Assembly (NCBI RefSeq): GCF_033115175.1
Contig: NC_084850.1
Location: 100,069,439-100,133,438, forward strand
Reading direction: 5' to 3'
Origin: Lepus europaeus
Taxonomy: Eukaryota > Chordata > Mammalia > Lagomorpha > Leporidae
Length of the DNA: 64,000 nucleotides
Position numbers and translations under genes: made by a program. Numbering within the stretch: position 1 is the stretch's first letter; the number at the start of each line of letters is the position of its first letter. The notes under the pieces are model-generated. The model saw only the letters and a program-made list of their open reading frames with translations, was not told the DNA's origin and did not search any database. Shown here in pieces: positions 45,307 through 57,200 of this stretch.

Positions 45307-45715
45307 AAGAAAAAAAATGTGAAACTATTACTTAGGTGGTCAGCTTGCTTGACTTTTATTTCAGATGTATTTATTCACATGTGTGAGGTGGAAACATGTA
45401 GAGAAAGGACAAGGGGAGACAAATGAAACTCGGGCACAGTGAGAGCCATTTGCTTGTGAATGAATGTTTCCAAACAGGCTAAACAGAACACATCTCAAAG
45501 TGTAATGGCTAATCATCTAAAAAACACTCTCGCCAACAATCTAACACTGGCCAGAATCAAAAAGAATAAATGGGGCCTAAGTCCTTTCATGGGTTAGGAG
45601 TCTGTGATCAGTCATCCTCCAAACTACTTATGCATCATGATGATGGTCAGACCTGGCTGGACCAATTAGAGCACCTAGAATCCTAAGAAAAAAGATTCTG
45701 ATTTTGTGCTGTCAC

Positions 45716-45780
45716 CATTCTCTATGGAAACAGCACTGTCATGAACTATAAATTCTAGCACCAGTGGGCAGTCAAGACTT
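45716..45780 (+). promoter_or_regulatory. AKAP4: Candidate AKAP4 core promoter
   Basis: A TATA-like 'ctataaat' at 45746-45753 lies about 160 bp upstream of the first-exon donor. 'ctatggaaac' just upstream resembles an RFX X-box half-site, and RFX factors drive many spermatid genes. The transcription start near 45780 is inferred only from the TATA spacing. Confidence 0.35.
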
Positions 45781-45911
45781 TAGGAGAGTATGGAGGGTTG
45801 AGTAGAGAACCACCATCTTGAAGCAGGCTGCCGGAGTCATCACAGCATCCAAATTGACAAGAAAACATCACCTAAATGCCCCTCACAATAGCCTACTCTG
45901 GTACTACAAAG
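45780..45911 (+). CDS. AKAP4: AKAP4 first exon (5' UTR plus 12 possible codons)
   Basis: The coding end is clear: ATAGCCTACTCTGGTACTAC (at about 45888-45907), then 'AAAG|gtaagg'. It matches the short exon encoding M(M/I)AYSDTTM in human and mouse AKAP4. Here the family's start codon is replaced by ACA, but an in-frame ATG at 45876-45878 lies nine bases upstream. It would give MPLTIAYSGTTK joined in phase 0 to the next exon. The second exon begins with its own ATG, which is the other known start. The 5' end at about 45780 is only inferred from a TATA-like box at 45746-45753. Confidence 0.7.
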
Positions 45912-48900
45912 GTAAGGGCACATTCTAACTTCTTTTTGATTTCCTGAGGGGTATCTTAATGGTGAGGTGAAACCACAGAAGCTGTTAAGGCAGCCTCCAA
46001 CTTTCTGTTTTGTAATTTTATTTGGGAGTACCCTGAGAAGGCTTTAGCCACATTTATCTGTTTCTACACAAACCCAAAGACCCCTAGCCACATAACTCTG
46101 ATTACCTAGTGGGAAATTCACAGATAAATAGACTGAGATATGAAAATGAACAGTTTTGCTCACAGACTGGTGGTATTTCTGTATGTTGAAAACTACAGCC
46201 TCCATCAAACTAATAACTAATATCATTAGGTTGTTCTGGAGGTCTAGCAAGAAAATGTAAGAGAAGGGAGATATTGAGGAGTTCCGAACTGGAGAAAATG
46301 TGCAACAAGTGTACCCTCCTAGAGATAACAGAAAACAATCTTGTCCTATAGCAGACAACATGATATGCTTTGAAGTGAAAAGGTAACTGAGCTTGCCAGC
46401 ACGCCACATCCTTGCTCAGGCTGGTGCAGCTTTGGACATTGTGACTCAACAAATTATGCTGTCATACCCCAGGGTCAGAGTCAGCAGCAAAAAGCCTGGC
46501 CCATCAGCCTGCTCCAACAGCTGACGGGGGTGGCAGCCAGCTGCAGGTGCCCAAGAACTTGGCACTGCCCAGTTCCATCTAACGGGGCATATCTCCCTTC
46601 TGGGTGGCACATTTTCAGCCAAAAGTCAAAAACAACTTCACTACAAGGTAATGAGTTCATAAATTTTATTTTATTTTTCTTTTTTCTTACAGTTTTTAGG
46701 ACTTGACCTGAGACTATATCCAGATCACACGAGAGACCTCTATGTCTCCCCGTCTCTTTTCTAGGTGCATGTTCTGTAGCTCTTGAAACAAAGGAAACAC
46801 CCTCTTTTCGGAGCATGGAAAGACTTTCTCTATAACTTTTTGAAGTTTTTGTAGATATTCTTGACTGGAAAGCCCATCTTTTTCCAGGATGGGAAAGGAG
46901 AGCAATTAGAGGATAACTCTTACCAAAATGTTAGGGGGTGGAGGAAAGGAGAGGGAGGGAGGGAGGCTGGAGGAAGGAGGAAGGCAGGAGGAGGGAGGGG
47001 GCCAAGGGAAGGGAGAAAAAGAAAGAAGGAGGAAGAAGTGAAGGATGAAAGAGAATGAGATTGTTTTGAAGAGCCAGAGCAAAAAGGAGGTCCAAGGTTT
47101 GAAGGAAGCTGGGGAAAAGGTATGTATAGAGGAAAAGGAATTCAACTGCCTTCTGATAAGCGAAATGAAGGGATTTCTTTGGTCAAATTACCAAAACAAA
47201 TCAGATTCAAGCCCCAGACACCAAAACAGGTCTACTGAGTTTTTAACTGTGCTTTCTGAGCACAAAACCGCAATCTTATGTAGCAAGATTCAGTCACTGA
47301 CTCCTGCCAATTTTTTTTTAATTTTTGCACCAGGCTGGGTTGGGAAGTGGGAGGGGGGAGGGGGAGGGGGGAGGGGGAGGGGGGAGGGGGGAGGGGGAGG
47401 GGGCAGGGGGAGGGGTGAAGGAAGTCAGCAGAGATCATTTTTTTCTTTTAAAGTAAAATTAAACGTGGTCCTATTGGCCTAAGATCGGGTCTTCCCTCAG
47501 AGATTTGCTTCTTGGTGTTTTGCTTCAGGCTAGTACTGTTTTCTCAACATTCAGAATCAAGTTCTGCATGCTGGAAAAGAGCTATTCATTTACTCTATTG
47601 GGATTGACCTTAGTCTTTCCCAGTGACTTTTATTACCCTAATTTCACTGTCTTTAATGTAATAAAGATCCTGGAGTCAACTAGAATTACATTGGGGGTGA
47701 GGTAACATGAACTTGATTCCTTTAAGCTTTATGCAAGAGTGGATAAAGAAATGTAGGCACAGTAGGATTTAGTTAGTGGAGGTGAGTAGAGGTAAATCCT
47801 TACATTTAATCTCCACAATCTGTATCTCTCCTTTTAAATTTGCTCTCCAATCTATCACTTTCCCTGACTGGTGTTCTTCCAAGTCACTATGGTACTTATG
47901 GTTCCAAATACTAGGTATAGGGAGTCTAAATTAAAGGAAACTATGGATTTGGGTAGACAGTAATGATCCTGAGCATCAAGTTCAAACCTTTCAGAGTGTC
48001 ATTCCACACTGCTCATTCCCTCCAGTCCCTAGCCTAAACCTAAATGAAACAGAGGGATGGGTTTCAGGACCTCTCAAGAGATTCATATCCAAGCGTCTCA
48101 TTTCTTAAAAACTATATATACACATTTTAAACTTATTTTCTTAATATTTTCAGATGTCTGATGATATTGACTGGTTACACAGCCGCAGGGGCGTGTGCAA
48201 GGTAGATCTTTACAGCCCAAGAGGACAACAAGATCAGGACCGGAAAGTGGTAAGATGTAAAACTACAACTACCAGGGAGTGGAAACATATCGACATATGG
48301 GTATAGATATTCTGGAGCCCAGGATAAACTAATGGCAGGTGATACTGTGAGTTTTTCAAGCACCTAAGTTCAATAAGGCCTTGTAGGTGGGCGGTACGTA
48401 CCTACATCACACAGGGACCATTCAACAAGGGTGGAGCAAGGTGGGAAGTGATGTAAGGGAGGTGGGAGAGGTGTCAGGCAGGAAGGTGTCAGGCAGGAGG
48501 GTGACAGGAAGTGATGTAAGGGAGGTGAGAGGAGTGGTGGCTGCCTAGTAGCTACTGCCTGTTGCCTGATGACCTGAGTCATAATAGCACAGCCTAGCTA
48601 CCAGCAAGCTACACCAGGCCCCTTAGGAGGATGAAATACTGCAACTACTTCATACTGTTACTCACTTCATATTGTGACTTCAAGGGATTTCCAGAGTACT
48701 TCCTACTTTTGATCAACTCAAAGTACTTAATACATATTTTTTACAATGTGTCTGAAATAAAGTTACATCTTAACAATTATCATTACCCTAAGAAACACTA
48801 TCCATAATATTTCAGGTTTGATGTTCTGTTGAAGTGCACCTATTAAAAAGGAAAAATGTTTACCCATGTACCATCTAAAACCTTTTATATCATCAACAGT

Positions 48901-50026
48901 GAAAATACCAAGTTTTGAGAAACACTGATGTAGTAGAATGTGCTCAAGGGAAATTGACTTTTCCTACAAGCTCTAGCTTTAAGTTTGTGGTGGTTGGGCC
49001 AGTTACTTAGCTTTCTCAGTTGATACAAGTGGATATTGTACTTTGAGCCTCTTTGTGATGGGTTGGTATTCTTGTTTAGGAAATATAGTCATGCTAAGAG
49101 TCTGTCTGCCTAACAATAATCACAAAATTAACATTCCTTGAGGACTTTCTATGTTCCATACCCTGCATAAAGCTTCACATGTACTGTCAAAGCTAATCCT
49201 CACAAGGATCTCATGAGGTAAGTGCTATTATCACCTCTGAGAAAGAGAGCCTTCACTTTACAGCCTTTCTAAACTCACACTCCTAATTTGATGCAGATAT
49301 GCTTTGTGGATGTGTCCACCCTGAATATGGAAGACAAAGACTGCAAGGTGCGTAGTCTCTGCTCCAAGGCGGAGTAGGTGGGAAACTGCTGAGATGCGAT
49401 ATCAGTGAAGTATGAGGAAAGGGGATGATTGTCACAGAAGGCAGAAATCAGACGACTCCAGGGTTGGGGGGAAGGGTGCAAAGCCATCATTCTCATGACC
49501 CTGGGATCCCTGGTTCTAAATTTACTGTCACACTTGATACCAGATCTCATTTTAGAACACATTTAAGTTTCTGTTAGGGCTTAAAAAATTAAAACACGGA
49601 AGATAGGATGTCAGAAAAGTCAAAAAAGACAGCCAACCTGTCCAAAAGGGTGATGATGAATGGAATATGGATATATATGGTCACTGAAACTGATGGTTTT
49701 GTGAACATCTTCTGAGGGAGAATTAGCAACTTGTGGAGGGAACTTTGTCTCAGTCTTCAGAGACTAAGTAGCATTGCAAGCCTACTTCTCCTGCAGAAAG
49801 CAAAAAGGGTAGTAAGAGACTTGGTATTCATGATGGCAGTGATGGCTTACATGGGTGGAAAGAGCATCTTGGCGAAGTCTGAAAAAGCAACTATTCATAA
49901 GAATCTTGCCTTTTGATTCCACAGGATGCTACCAGCTCCAGCCCAGAAAACGAGTTAAACCTCGACCACCTGGAAGAAAAAGAGATTATCGTCATCAAGG
50001 ACACTGAGAACCAAGATCAGTCGAAG
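45876..50026 (+). CDS. AKAP4: A-kinase anchor protein 4 gene, N-terminal exons (partial; continues beyond the right edge)
   Basis: AKAP4 is the major protein of the sperm-tail fibrous sheath. It is made as a precursor in spermatids, tethers PKA regulatory subunits, and is needed for sperm motility in mouse. Four plus-strand exons join in phase 0: 45876-45911 (12 codons, start uncertain), 48154-48249 (32), 49297-49347 (17) and 49925-50026 (34). Together they give about 95 residues of the pro-region. The large exon with the RII-binding helices, expected to begin with T/S-E-G after the QSK end, is not found up to 64000. The intervening intron is occupied from about 51.2 kb by a tandem array. The gene is head-to-head with CCNB3, as on the human X. 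Confidence 0.93.
46935..47060 (+). repeat. Purine-rich (GGA)n-like tract
   Basis: 'gagggagggagggaggctgg' and 'aggaggaaggcaggaggagg' words; low complexity. Confidence 0.8.
47345..47418 (+). repeat. G-run minisatellite, quadruplex-prone
   Basis: More than ten runs of 4-6 G separated by single A or C bases ('gggaggggggagggggaggg'), on the AKAP4 sense strand. Confidence 0.9.
48154..48249 (+). CDS. AKAP4: AKAP4 second exon (start of the short isoform)
   Basis: A 96-bp exon of 32 codons after acceptor 'taatattttcag', with donor 'GTG|gtaaga'. It opens with ATG and encodes MSDDIDWLHSRRGVCKVDLY, very close to the human and mouse AKAP4 N-terminus, and ends QQDQDRKV. The Met at its first codon is a usable start if the first-exon codons are not translated. 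All boundaries are phase 0. Confidence 0.95.
48440..48540 (+). repeat. Short tandem duplication (about 63 bp)
   Basis: 'gggaagtgatgtaagggagg' at about 48444 recurs at about 48507 in variant form ('aggaagtgatgtaagggagg'), with two copies of 'aggtgtcaggcaggaagg'-type units between. In AKAP4 intron 2. Confidence 0.7.
49100..49240 (-). mobile_element. MIR-like fragment
   Basis: 'ggactttctatgttccatac', 'agctaatcctcacaaggatc' and 'tcatgaggtaagtgctatta' are antisense MIR core words, about 60 bp upstream of AKAP4 exon 3. Confidence 0.7.
49297..49347 (+). CDS. AKAP4: AKAP4 third exon
   Basis: A 51-bp exon of 17 codons (ICFVDVSTLNMEDKDCK) after acceptor 'tttgatgcag', with donor 'AAG|gtgcgt'. The sequence matches the ICFVDVSTLN.EDKD segment of mammalian AKAP4. 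It is phase 0 on both sides, so skipping it would keep the frame. Confidence 0.93.
49925..50026 (+). CDS. AKAP4: AKAP4 fourth exon
   Basis: A 102-bp exon of 34 codons after acceptor 'ttttgattccacag', with donor 'AAG|gtatca'. It encodes DATSSSPENELNLDHLEEKE followed by IIVIKDTENQDQSK. The IIVIKDTE core is the conserved AKAP4 block just before the large final coding region. It ends in phase 0. The next coding exon is not in the window. Confidence 0.93.
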
Positions 50027-51150
50027 GTATCATTAGCATCTGAGATTCCACCACTTCTGATTCCTAGAGTCCAATGCAGAGTCTAATGACTCTGTTCCAG
50101 ACATGGGAAGAAAACAACTGTCAAACAAGTCCATCAGTTTCAACACTATGACATTCTAGAGTACACAAACCTAAGTTCAGGCCACAGGAAGTTCAACACC
50201 CAAACATTTGATGATGACATTCATTATGCCAATAGAACCTTGCTATTCTTATCCAAAGATGTGAGCTTATAAGTAACATCATTTGCAATGTCCTTTGCTG
50301 ACTTATAGTGGATTTCTGTGCCCCTCATTCCCCAGCATCCAACAAGGAAATAAAAAAGGGGGATATGGAACAGAGAAGTCACAGAAAACACCAAGTTGGG
50401 TGCCTAGTCCCAACTCTGGGTAATCTAAAAGATTACTCAGACATTTGGATAGCTTAAAGTTAGAAACAATTAGACTTGCATGCCACTGTCACATATAGAC
50501 CCCCTTTGTTTTTGTTTAAGTATCTGGGAATATATCTGTTAGGATTTCTGTTTGGATAGGGAATTGGAGCACACAACAATTGACTCCCACATTCCTACAA
50601 GCCTGGGGTTCCTGTTATGGGGACAAGACATTTGGCTTTAGTGCAAAGGAGTCAAATGTTTCTTGTTCTACATCTCTGGGCTCATATTTTAATACAAAAA
50701 TATGATTTCTGGCCTCAGAGAGCTTCAGAGTGGGGAGAATGGCCATGCAGGGAAGGCAAAACAAAAGCATAGCATTCTCCAAAGAGTTTTGAATTTAGTT
50801 GGGGATAGCCAACTCTGTGTTAGAGTCTTGAAGGGATCAGTTACACCTGATGTTTATTTTTAAAAGAGCAATCCATATTGACTACAGACAACACAGATCA
50901 ATTTGATTATAATTAAGCATTTGCAAAAAAAGCTGACCTTATCATGACCTCACATTTGCATGAATTCAGTGAAAAGAGAGAGGTTGAAGCAACGCAAGGG
51001 ACAAAAAGGAAACAGTAAGTAGAATATGTATACATAGAATATACACAAATATTCTGACATGGACAGTCACAAGCATGGGTACACACTACAAATTTAGACA
51101 AAATGATACAATCAATATACACTTAAAAATAATACATACATTCAATGACA
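50027..51150. other. Start of AKAP4 intron 4, unique part
   Basis: Ordinary intron sequence after the donor at 50027. The expected next AKAP4 coding exon is not present here. Confidence 0.6.
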
Positions 51151-51159
51151 AATACATGC

Positions 51160-54100
51160 CTGGCTACAGGTGAAACTGACAAACACACAGCACTAATGTA
51201 ACAAACTTAAATGTACTGATCTATTCTTAAACAAGGATTTACATCTATGTAAAACTATACAAAAACACACAGATGTGGTGACATGTCCATATATATCACA
51301 TGTAAACCCCCATATCCACATACATGTGCATAATGAATAAACTTACAATCATACACCAATACATACAGCCTAGACCAAACCACAGTGATCTTACACACTC
51401 AGATTTTGGCTTACACACTCATAAACATACATACCTATGCAAAAATATACATATACATGCTCATACACACTTATGCTAACATACACACAAACTTACAGCA
51501 AGTGACACATATTCATTGACATTCTTGTTTGTATCCTTGAATCACACATTGATACAAATGCGATGACACACCCACTCAGATACCCACACACATACTCAAA
51601 TGCCAGGGCACATGCAATACTGACACACACATTGTCAAGCCATAAATTAATACCCAGTTAAACATGCACAGTCATTACAAATCATTAATATGTAAACTTA
51701 TTCTCTAACATTAATTCATACATCATGATTTATATTGTTAACATATGTTGATTACCTGTTGACATTTGCTCATTTATAGTCAGAGACAATCTGACAGATA
51801 CACTCATATTGTGACACACAAAATTGATGTAACTAATTTAAATACACTGACATATTCAAAAACAAGGAATCAGAAAAGTGCAAAGCTATACAAAGTCACA
51901 GAGAGTCAGAAGTGGCTACAAGTCCACATGTATCAAATGTAAACAGCCATATTCACATTCATGGACATAGTACATAAACATACACTCATACACTAATACA
52001 CAAAGCCATGATCAAACCACATTGACCATACAGACTCAGATTTTGGCATGCATACTTATAAAAATACCTATCCATGCAAAGGTATACATGATCATTCACA
52101 CTAATGCTAACATACACACATACAAACTTACACCAAGTGGTATGTATTCACTGACACACTGGTTTGAATGCCTTGAGTCACAAAAATTCAAAGACATACC
52201 CACTGAGATACACATATATGCAAATGTAGAATATAGGTAACACTGACACACACATTGTCAAGCATTGAAATACATTAATTGATATTCATTTAAAATGCAA
52301 AGATATTACACAACACTAATATGTGAGTTTACTCTTTAACTTACATTCATAAATTATGGTTTATATAATAAACATGTTGAATATCTGTTGACACTTACTC
52401 ATTTACATATAGACAAATATACAGTCATATTTTGACACCCAAAACTGATGTAACTTTATGCACTGCCCTATTTTTATTCGAGGACTCACATATGTGCAAA
52501 GTTATACAACGACACACACAGTCAGATGCAGTTACATACCCACATGCATCACATGTAAACACCAATACCCACATTCATGCAAATAATGTATAAACATATA
52601 CTCACACTGACACACACGGCCTTGATCAAACCAAAGAGACCACACAGACTCAGGTTTTGGCATACACACTTATAAATATAAATACTTATTGCATGGTCAC
52701 ATACAATCAAACTTACACCAAGTGACACGTATTCACTGCCACTCTGGTTTGTATGCCTTGAATCACACTCTGATACCATGAATATGACATATTCACTCAG
52801 ATACACACATACAAAAATGTCAGAGTATGTGCAACACTGGCACACACACACACAGACATTGTCAAGCATTGACAGCATAAATTGATACCAAATTTAACAT
52901 GCACAGTCATTATACAATCACAAATATGTGAACTTATTCTTTAATACTAATTGATAAATTATGATTTACATCATTAAAATATGTTTATTACCTATTGACA
53001 ATTGGTCATTTACATTCAGAGACACACTGACAGAAGCACTCATATTGTGATGCCCAAAACTGATAAGACAAACTTAAATTCACTGACCTATTCTACAACA
53101 AGGACTAACACAAGTCCAAAGTTATACAAAGGCACCCAGGGTCAGATGTGGTGACATGTCTGCATGTGTCACATGTAAACACCCATATCCACATCCATGC
53201 ACACAATTTATAAGTATACACTCAGACACTAACACACAGCCTTGATCAAATCACAGTGACCACACAGACTCAGGTTTTGGCACACCAACTTATAAATATG
53301 CATACCTATGCAAAGACATGCATGGTCATTCACACTCATCTTAACATACACATATACAAACTTACAGCAAGTGGCATGTATTCATTGACATTCTTGATTG
53401 TATCCTTCAGTCATGCAATGATACAAGTGAACTGACACACCTATTCAGATACACACATACTCAAATGCCAGAGCACATGCAATACTGACTACACACATTG
53501 TCAAGTATTGATATACGATGAATTGATACTGAATTTGACACAGTCACTACACAATCACTAATATGGGAATTATTTAACATAAATCCATAATTTTTTATGA
53601 TTTACATCATAAACATTTGTTGAATAGTTTGATACAAATGCAACGACATATCCACTCAGAAACTCACATTCTCATGAAAATGCCTGAGTATGTGTAACAC
53701 TTCCTTACTTGACGCCTGCTTATTTACAGTCAGAGACGCACAGACAGATACACTCATATTTTGACACAAAAATTGATGTAACAACCAACATTTCACTAAC
53801 GTATTATGAATCAAGGACTCACACATGTGCAAAGTTACACAAAAAAGTCAGGTGAGTTTGGACAGGTCCACATACATAACATTTAAACACCCATATCCAC
53901 ATTCATGATGATAATGCATAAACGTACACTCAGACACTAATAGAGAGCCTTGATCAAACCGTTGTGACCATATAAACTGAGGTTGTGGCACACATACTGA
54001 AAAATATTCACACTATAAAAGGACATGCATGGTCATATAATATCATGCTAACATACAGGAATGCAAACTTACACCAGACTAAAACAAACTCAGTATTCAC

Positions 54101-54250
54101 TGACATTCCAATTAGTATCCTTAAATCACAAATTGATACAAGTGCATATTAATGCAAATACTCACACATGTCAGATATGGATACAAATCACTGACACACA
54201 CATTGATACAAGTGCAATGACATACCCATACATCTATTGACACATATACT
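51160..54250 (+). repeat. Tandem array A: five copies of a ~0.61-0.71-kb unit
   Basis: The landmark 'ctcagattttggc' (or variant) recurs at 51398, 52035, 52649, 53269 and 53977 (steps 637, 614, 620, 708). The 'acatgtaaacacccatatcc' type landmark recurs with the same order and similar spacing. Each unit also holds one block like the short monomer of array B ('gatacaaatgcgatgacaca', 'aatactgacacacacattgt'). Copies are clearly diverged from each other. Confidence 0.88.
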
Positions 54251-57200
54251 GAATGCCAGAGAAGGTGCAACACTGACACACACATTGACACAAATCACTG
54301 ACACACACATTGATTCAAGTGCAATGACATACCCACACAGATACTCACACATATACTGAATGCCAGAGAATGTGGAACAATGACACAGACATTTAAACAA
54401 ATAACTGACAAATGCATTAACGCAAATGACTGACACATACATGAATACAAGTGCAATGACATACCCACACAGATACTCACACATATACTGAATGCCAGAG
54501 AATGTGGAACAATGACACAGACATTTAAACAAATAACTGACAAATGCATTAACGCAAATCACTGACACATACGTGAATACAAGTGCAATGACATACCCAC
54601 ACAGATACTCACACATATATTGAAAGCCAAAGATTGCACAAACTGACACACACATTGACACAAATCACAGAAACACATGTTTCACAACAGCAATGACACA
54701 CCCATGCAGGTACTCTCACACATATACTGAATGCCAGAGAATGAGCAACACTGACACACACATGATACAAATCACTGATACACACATGGATAAAAATCAC
54801 TGACACAGACATTGATTCAAGTGCAATGATACACCCATGCAGGTACTCACACATATACTGAAAGCCAGAGAATGTGCAACACTGACACACACATTGACAC
54901 AAATTGCTGACACACACATTGATACAAGTGCAAATACACACACATGCAGATAGTCACAATATACTTAATTGCAACACAGACACACACATTGACACAAATA
55001 CTGACACACACATGGATACAAGTGCAGTGACACACCCATGCAGATACTCACACATAACCAGAAAGCTAGAGAATTTGCAAAACTGACACACATATTGGGA
55101 CAAAAAACTGACAAACACATTAATACAAATTACTGACATACACATTGATATGAGTGCCTTGAAACACCCATGCAGATACTCACAATATACTGAAAGCCAG
55201 AGACACACACACAGACACACACTTTGACACTAATCACTAATATCCACATTGACACAAATCACAGACACACACACTGATACAAGTGCAATGACACACCCAT
55301 GCAGATACTCACACATGTACTGAAAGCCAGAGAATACACAACACTGACACAGACATTGCCACAAATCACTGACACACACATTGATACAAGTGCGATGATA
55401 TACCCACACAGATAAACATATTCTGAAATGCTGGAGAATGTGTGACACTGACACACATTGACAGAGAGCACTGACACACATCACATCTGTACTGAAATGC
55501 TAGAGTGTGCAACACTGACACACATTGACACAAATCACTGACACAAACATGGATACAAGTGCAATTACACACCCATGAAGGTATTCACATATATACTGAA
55601 AGCCAGAGAATGTGCAACACTGACACACATATTGTCACAAATCACTGACACACACAAGGACACCAGTGAAATGACACACACATGTTATACAAGTGCAACG
55701 ACACATCCATGCAGATACTCACAAATATACTGAAAGCCAGAGAATATGCAACACTTACACACACATTGATACAAATCACTGACACACACATGGAAACAAG
55801 TGCAATGAACACACATTGATACAAGTTCAATGACACACCAGTGAAGATACTCACTGCAATAACACACCCATGCAGATACTCACACATATACTGAAAGCCA
55901 GAGAATGTACCAAACTAACACACACATTGATACAAATCACTAACATGCACATGGATACAAATCACTGATGTACACATTGATAATAGTACAATAACACACC
56001 CATGCAGGTAGTCACATACATACTGAATGGCAGAGAATGTGCAACACTGACACAACATTGACACAAATCACTGACATACACATTGACACAAATCCCTGAC
56101 ACACACACATTGATACAAATCACTAACACACACAGTGACACATGTGCAATTACACACCCATGCAGAAAATCACACATATACTGAATGCCAGAAAATATGC
56201 AAAACTGACACACACACATTGGCACAAAAAACTGACAAACACATTAACATAAATTACTGACAAACACATTCATATGAGTGCAATGGAACACGCATGTAGA
56301 TTCTCACAATATACTGAATGCCAGAAAATGTGGAACACTGACACACACGTGACACAAATCGCAGACACACACATTGATACAAGTGCAAATACACACCCAT
56401 GCAGATACTCACAATATACTGAAAGCCAGAGAATTGTAATACAGACACACACATTGACACAAATCACTGACGCAAACATGGATACAAGTGCAATGACACA
56501 ACCATGTGGTACTCACACATATATATTGAAAGCCAGAGAATGTGCAACACTGACACACATAGTCACAAACCACTGACATACACATGGACACAGGTGCAAT
56601 GACACACATGTTATACAAGTACAATGACACACCCATGCAGATACTCAGAAATATACTGAAAGTCAGAGAATGATCAACATTGACACACACATTGACACAA
56701 ATCACTGCAAAACACATGGACACAAGTGCAATGACACACATATGTTATGCAAGTGCAATGACACACCCATGCAGACACAAATATACTGAAAGCCAGAGAA
56801 TGTGCAACACAGAAACACACACTGATACAAATCACTGACAGACGTAGATACAAGTGCAGTGACACACCAATGCAGATACACATTTCAGACACACCCATGC
56901 AGATACTCACACATATACAGAATGCCAGAGGTTGTGCAACACTGAAACACACATTGACACAAATCACTGACACACACATTGATATGAGTGTAATGACATA
57001 TCCACACATATGCTCACACATATACTGAAATGTCAGTGTGTGTAGCACTGACACACACATTGACACAAATACTGACACACACATTGATACGAGTGCAATG
57101 ACATACCCACACATATACTCACACATATAAAGAAATGTCAGAATGTGCCACACTGAACACAAACATTGACACAAATCACTGACACACACGTTCATACACA

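Larger units (their letters stand above)
45912..48153. other. AKAP4 intron 1
   Basis: 2.2-kb intron between 'AAAG|gtaagg' and 'attttcag|ATG'. It contains a GGA-rich tract at about 46935-47060 and a G-run tract at 47345-47418. The minus-strand ORF 46714-46905 is not recognised. Confidence 0.6.

Noticed and set aside
46714..46905. Minus-strand ORF of 63 codons (LSSQEYLQKLQKVIEKVF) in AKAP4 intron 1
   Set aside because: It looks protein-like in composition, but I cannot match it to any family and see no exon boundaries. It could be part of an old repeat; left unassigned.
49825..49916. A plus-strand ORF beginning MMAVMAY, tempting as the AKAP4 first-exon peptide
   Set aside because: It sits downstream of exons 2 and 3, has no donor in the right phase, and the true counterpart is at about 45.89 kb.
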